8,585 bases of DNA from Planctomycetaceae bacterium (lineage in GTDB: Bacteria > Planctomycetota > Planctomycetia > Pirellulales > UBA1268): assembly GCA_003488325.1 (NCBI GenBank), contig DNLZ01000479.1, positions 1-8,585 of the forward strand, written 5' to 3'. The position numbers were made by a program, and so were the translations under genes. The notes under the pieces were generated by a model. The model searched no databases. It worked only from the letters and a program-made list of their open reading frames with translations, and had not been told where the DNA came from. Below are positions 5,640-8,585 of this stretch, one piece after another (position 1 is the stretch's first letter; every line of letters starts with the position of its first letter).

Positions 5640-8585
5640 GCTCGAGGCGATTGAAGTAGTCGTCGAGACCGCTGCGAAACTCCTCGGGAAGATCGCGTCC
5701 CGATGTGCCGGTGGCCTGCTCCTCCTCGCCGCCGCCGGCCTGCCGCTGCGAGCGGTTGCCGCGTCCGAGATTCGCGATCGCCGGCGTGCGGGCGGTCCCC
5801 GTGCCGCCGCCGCCGGGCATGAGCGCCGCGGCGCCGCCACCACCGCCTCCGCCACCACCGGCCGCGCGGGATGCGAGCAGAAGCTCGATCGCCTCGGTCT
5901 CGGCGGCGATCGCCTCCGACCCGGTGTCGGGCCGCACGAGGATGTCGGCGGCCTCCCGCATCACCTCCTCGACGCGATCGAAGAGCGCGATCTCCGCCTT
6001 GAAGGCATCGCGGCCGTCGCGGAACGGCAGCGGGCCGAAGAGCGGCATGTCCTTGCCGAAGAGCGGTCCGTCGACCACCGTCTCGATGAGCGTGTCCGCG
6101 AGCGCCGCGATACGGTCGCCGAGGTCGTGCTGCTCACCGGCCAGCGCGGCCGCCTTGGCGGTGAACTCCGCCGGATTGACCACGCTGCGCGACTGCTCCG
6201 TGACGCGCGTCTCCTCGCGCAGGTTCACCTCCGCCTCGAGGATGCGCAGCGCCTCGAGCACGACCTCGGGCGGCACGTTGCTCGCCTCCCCCTCCCCCGA
6301 TTCGCCGTCGCCATCCTCCGGCGGCGGCACGAGGTCGTCGGCGAGCCGGTCGAACGTGTCGGACCAGAACTCCGCCTGCGCGATCGACAGCCCCGCCTCC
6401 GCACGGATGTCCTCGGAGAGCTGACGCAGGCTGCCGAGCGCGTCGAGTTCCTTCATCTCCTCGAGCACCGTGCGGAACGCGGGGAGCCGGCGACGCTCGA
6501 AATAGGCCTGGAGATCGTCCATCAGGTGCGAGATCTTCTCCGCCTCGCGCCCGTTCCAGTCCACGACCTCGTCGAGCGCGCGACGCACCGCCGCGGGCTC
6601 GCGCTCCGGCCGCACGAACGCCTCGGCACCGAGGCCCGCGAGACGGCCGCCGATCGCCCCCTGCTCGCGCGAGGCCAGCTTGAACCGCTTCACGAACGTG
6701 CTTCCCTCGAGCCGCGCCATCACCGCCGCAAGGTCGTCGGCCACCTTCGCGAACTCGGCGAGCAGGGCCTCCTGGGCTGCGATCGCCTTGTCGAGCGCGG
6801 CCGCCGCCGGTGCCGCCCGGTTCTTGCCGTCGCGCGGAGGAGCGATCCCCGCCTGGGTGCCCGGCAGGCCGAACCGGGGCTGTCCGGCCGCGGACTGGCC
6901 TCCCGCTTCATTGCCCGCAGGCTGCTGCGACGACTCGCGATCCGCGATGCTCGGCAGGGGTGGTGACCGCCCCTGCCCCGACGACCCCGGCGCAGGCGAG
7001 TCCTTGCCGGGAACCGTGTCGGGAGCCTTGCCGGGAGAGGACTCGTTGCCCGCTGACGGCGTCCCGGGCGGCTGCGACTGCTCCGGATTCGCCCCCGGGT
7101 TCGCGGTCGCCTCCTGAGCCGGGGTCGGGCCCGTCGCAGCCAAGGCGTCTGCGGGGGCACGTGCCGCGGCGCGGAGAAGGTCGGCGACGTCCGGCATCCG
7201 CGTGGCCGCGATGTCGGCGAGCGTCTCGATGTCACCCGCGAGCGCCTCCAGGAGCGCCGCCTCGAACTCGGGATTTTTCACCGCCTCGCGCACGAGGTCG
7301 GACCCCTCCGCGACGAGCCGCTCGAGCCGCCTCGCATTGGCCCGTTCGGCGGCGGCCTGCGTCTGAATCCGCTCCCGCGTCTCCGCCTCGGCGAGGGCTT
7401 CCTCCGGCAGGCTCCGCAGTTCCCGGTTGGTCGCGAGGAGGGCCATCTCCCGATCGCGCACCTCGCCGGCCTGCTGCCGCCAGCGATTGAGCTGCTCGTT
7501 GAGGATGAACGCGTGCTCCTCGCGATCGACCACGTAGAGAAGCACCGGAGGGGCATACGAACGCTCCCGACCGGGCAGATAGTCCTCGGCGAACGACCGC
7601 AGCAGGATGGGCTGCGGCGCGATGCCGAGGCGCCGGGGAGAGAACGTCGCCGCCACGTCGAGCGACTCTTCCTCCGGTCCACCGGCCTGCAGGATGCGTT
7701 CGCCACCGCCCGACGGAGGAGCCGCCGACGGCACGGCCCCGTCCTCGACGTCGAGCGGCGTCGTCGCCGGCTCCCAGGCGATGCCGACGTGACGCACGCC
7801 GAAGTCGTCGGCCGCGGCGATCGAGAAGGCGAGCGTGTCGGTGTCGAGCAGGATCGCGCTGCCGGCGGGCAGACCCGTCGCATGAACCGTGGGGGCCGCG
7901 TCGTCGCGCGGCATGATCCGCAGCTCGAGCGGCCGCATCCCCGCGAGGCCGTGGCGATCCGTCCACGTGATCGTCACGCTCGACTCGCGCTCGGCGACAC
8001 GCGGCGCCGTGCGAATCGCGGCCTGGTCCGGGAGGGCCGCGACCCCGTCCACCTCGGCCGCGGCGAGGGGCCGATTGGCGGTCACGACGAGCGCGACCGT
8101 GCTGCCGACGACGGGCGCGAGCGTGCCGCCGCGGACGTCCTGGCGCTCCACGCCCGGGCGCTCGAGGTACTCGGGCAGGCTGATCTCCGCCTCGACACCC
8201 GCGATCTCCGGACGGAGCAGCGGCTCGAGGGAGACGCGTTGCCGCGCGTCACCGACGGCCACCGCGAGCGACACGGGCTCGAGCTGGGCCGGCAGCGTGA
8301 AGACGTACGAGTCGGCGGCGGCCGGCGAGCCGAGGTCGGCCGCGAGCCGACGCTGGCTGCCGGCGCGTGCCGAGGCGACGCGGGGTCGCCAACGCGTGTC
8401 GGCGGAGAGCCTCGCCGCGAACGTGGTCGGCTCTCCGTGCGGCACGACGATGGCGTCGGGAAGGGGCTCGAGCCGCGCGAACGTGTAGCGCGGAATGGAA
8501 CGCCACGGCGCGACGAGCCGTGCCCAGGCGTTGCTGGCCGCGGCCGGCACCACGCTCGCGAGCACGGCCGCCAGCCCGAGCGGCA
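5626..8585 (-). CDS. Large DUF4175-like membrane protein, 5' end missing
   Basis: The reading frame is still open at the right edge. The 985 visible residues are the C-terminal part, so the GTG at 8565 is only the first possible start inside the window (numbering below counts from it). The visible start is the end of a hydrophobic segment leading into SNAWARLVAPWRSIPRY (11-27), which in DUF4175 proteins follows N-terminal membrane helices. Beta-rich Ig-like sections follow: SLPEYLERPG (129-138) corresponds to the family's P-x-Y-T-type site, and AADDFGVRHVGIAW (251-264) to its ADDYGL-type site. Next is PGRERSYAPP (331-340) with REEHAFILNEQLNRW (348-362), leading into a long coiled-coil region to about 475. 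A disordered Pro/Gly/Ser/Gln linker spans about 470-590. A second helical region spans about 590-900, an acidic loop with EDGDGESGEGE (750-760) interrupts it, and a nine-glycine run lies at 903-911. The end has LPEEFRSGLDDYFNRLE (959-975), a short P-x-E-F/Y-R...YF motif I associate with planctomycete proteins of this kind. The family's function is unknown. The DUF4175 label rests on recalled motifs, not a search. Confidence 0.82.
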   Translation of the reverse strand, partial: PLGLAAVLASVVPAAASNAWARLVAPWRSIPRYTFARLEPLPDAIVVPHGEPTTFAARLSADTRWRPRVASARAGSQRRLAADLGSPAAADSYVFTLPAQLEPVSLAVAVGDARQRVSLEPLLRPEIAGVEAEISLPEYLERPGVERQDVRGGTLAPVVGSTVALVVTANRPLAAAEVDGVAALPDQAAIRTAPRVAERESSVTITWTDRHGLAGMRPLELRIMPRDDAAPTVHATGLPAGSAILLDTDTLAFSIAAADDFGVRHVGIAWEPATTPLDVEDGAVPSAAPPSGGGERILQAGGPEEESLDVAATFSPRRLGIAPQPILLRSFAEDYLPGRERSYAPPVLLYVVDREEHAFILNEQLNRWRQQAGEVRDREMALLATNRELRSLPEEALAEAETRERIQTQAAAERANARRLERLVAEGSDLVREAVKNPEFEAALLEALAGDIETLADIAATRMPDVADLLRAAARAPADALAATGPTPAQEATANPGANPEQSQPPGTPSAGNESSPGKAPDTVPGKDSPAPGSSGQGRSPPLPSIADRESSQQPAGNEAGGQSAAGQPRFGLPGTQAGIAPPRDGKNRAAPAAAALDKAIAAQEALLAEFAKVADDLAAVMARLEGSTFVKRFKLASREQGAIGGRLAGLGAEAFVRPEREPAAVRRALDEVVDWNGREAEKISHLMDDLQAYFERRRLPAFRTVLEEMKELDALGSLRQLSEDIRAEAGLSIAQAEFWSDTFDRLADDLVPPPEDGDGESGEGEASNVPPEVVLEALRILEAEVNLREETRVTEQSRSVVNPAEFTAKAAALAGEQHDLGDRIAALADTLIETVVDGPLFGKDMPLFGPLPFRDGRDAFKAEIALFDRVEEVMREAADILVRPDTGSEAIAAETEAIELLLASRAAGGGGGGGGGAAALMPGGGGTGTARTPAIANLGRGNRSQRQAGGGEEEQATGTSGRDLPEEFRSGLDDYFNRLEREAP
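5833..5859 (-). repeat. Nine-glycine run near the protein's C-terminus
   Basis: Nine consecutive glycine codons (GGT GGT GGC GGA GGC GGT GGT GGC GGC on the minus strand) encode residues 903-911 of the DUF4175-like protein. A second GGGG lies at 918-921. Mixed codon use suggests that flexibility is kept by selection rather than recent slippage, though slippage could still vary the length between strains. The run separates the helical body from the conserved-looking C-terminal motif. Confidence 0.8.
6798..7158 (-). other. Region coding for a long disordered linker
   Basis: About 120 residues (470-590 of the DUF4175-like protein) are dominated by Pro, Gly, Ser, Ala, Gln and Asn, with no predicted helix or strand pattern. 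They separate the Ig-like and first coiled-coil part from the second helical part. The reading frame stays open and the gene is intact here, so this is a tether rather than a sign of decay. Confidence 0.75.
7002..7036 (-). repeat. Short direct repeat inside the linker
   Basis: The 11 bases CCTTGCCGGGA (plus-strand reading) occur at 7002-7012 and again at 7026-7036, 24 bases apart. They encode two PGK units eight residues apart (PGKAPDTV, PGKDSPAP). This is a likely trace of small in-frame duplication in the linker. Confidence 0.55.

Noticed and set aside
4433..5659. Long plus-strand open frame (408 codons) opposite the toroid gene
   Set aside because: It is antisense to a gene with a signal peptide and toroid repeats. 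Its own translation is Arg/His/Pro-rich without any fold signal.
5569..6966. Long plus-strand open frame (465 codons) opposite the DUF4175-like gene
   Set aside because: It lies antisense to a gene with clear family motifs, its translation is rich in Arg, Leu, Glu and His as expected for a GC-rich antisense frame, and it has no domain signature.

Overview
The window is very GC-rich, with G or C at most third codon positions, and carries five protein-coding genes packed almost without gaps. It looks like chromosomal DNA of a planctomycete (Planctomycetota, perhaps Pirellulales). This is inferred from the style of the TolC-like protein and from the minus-strand cluster, which joins a large DUF4175-like membrane protein, a secreted terpene-cyclase-fold protein and small secreted helical proteins. 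I recall that type of cluster mainly from planctomycetes and could not test it here. I see no tRNA, rRNA, CRISPR array, insertion sequence or phage gene.

Layout. Positions 1-280 hold no gene I can support. On the plus strand, 281-2500 encodes a TolC-family outer-membrane efflux lipoprotein with a proline-rich tail. It converges on a minus-strand operon, with 21 bases between the two stop codons (2501-2521). In transcription order (right to left) the operon has four genes. The first is a large DUF4175-like protein (5626 to beyond the right edge), whose 5' end is missing. The second is a secreted alpha/alpha-toroid protein of the squalene-cyclase/prenyltransferase fold (4511-5629). The third and fourth are exported helical proteins of no recognised family (3550-4494 and 2522-3550).

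The junctions show that the four genes form one translational unit. There is an ATGA overlap between the first two, a 16-base gap with a clear ribosome-binding site between the next two, and a TGATG overlap between the last two. The three smaller products all appear exported, and the large one has the soluble-domain pattern of a membrane-anchored periplasmic protein. A joint cell-envelope role is therefore likely, but the biochemical role is unknown. The toroid protein lacks a full DxDD cyclase motif, so it is probably a binding or structural protein. The last two proteins share short L-x-x-x-Q helix starts that resemble the LTxxQ motif of the Spy/CpxP family. The TolC-like gene is unlikely to be functionally tied to the operon merely because it converges with it.
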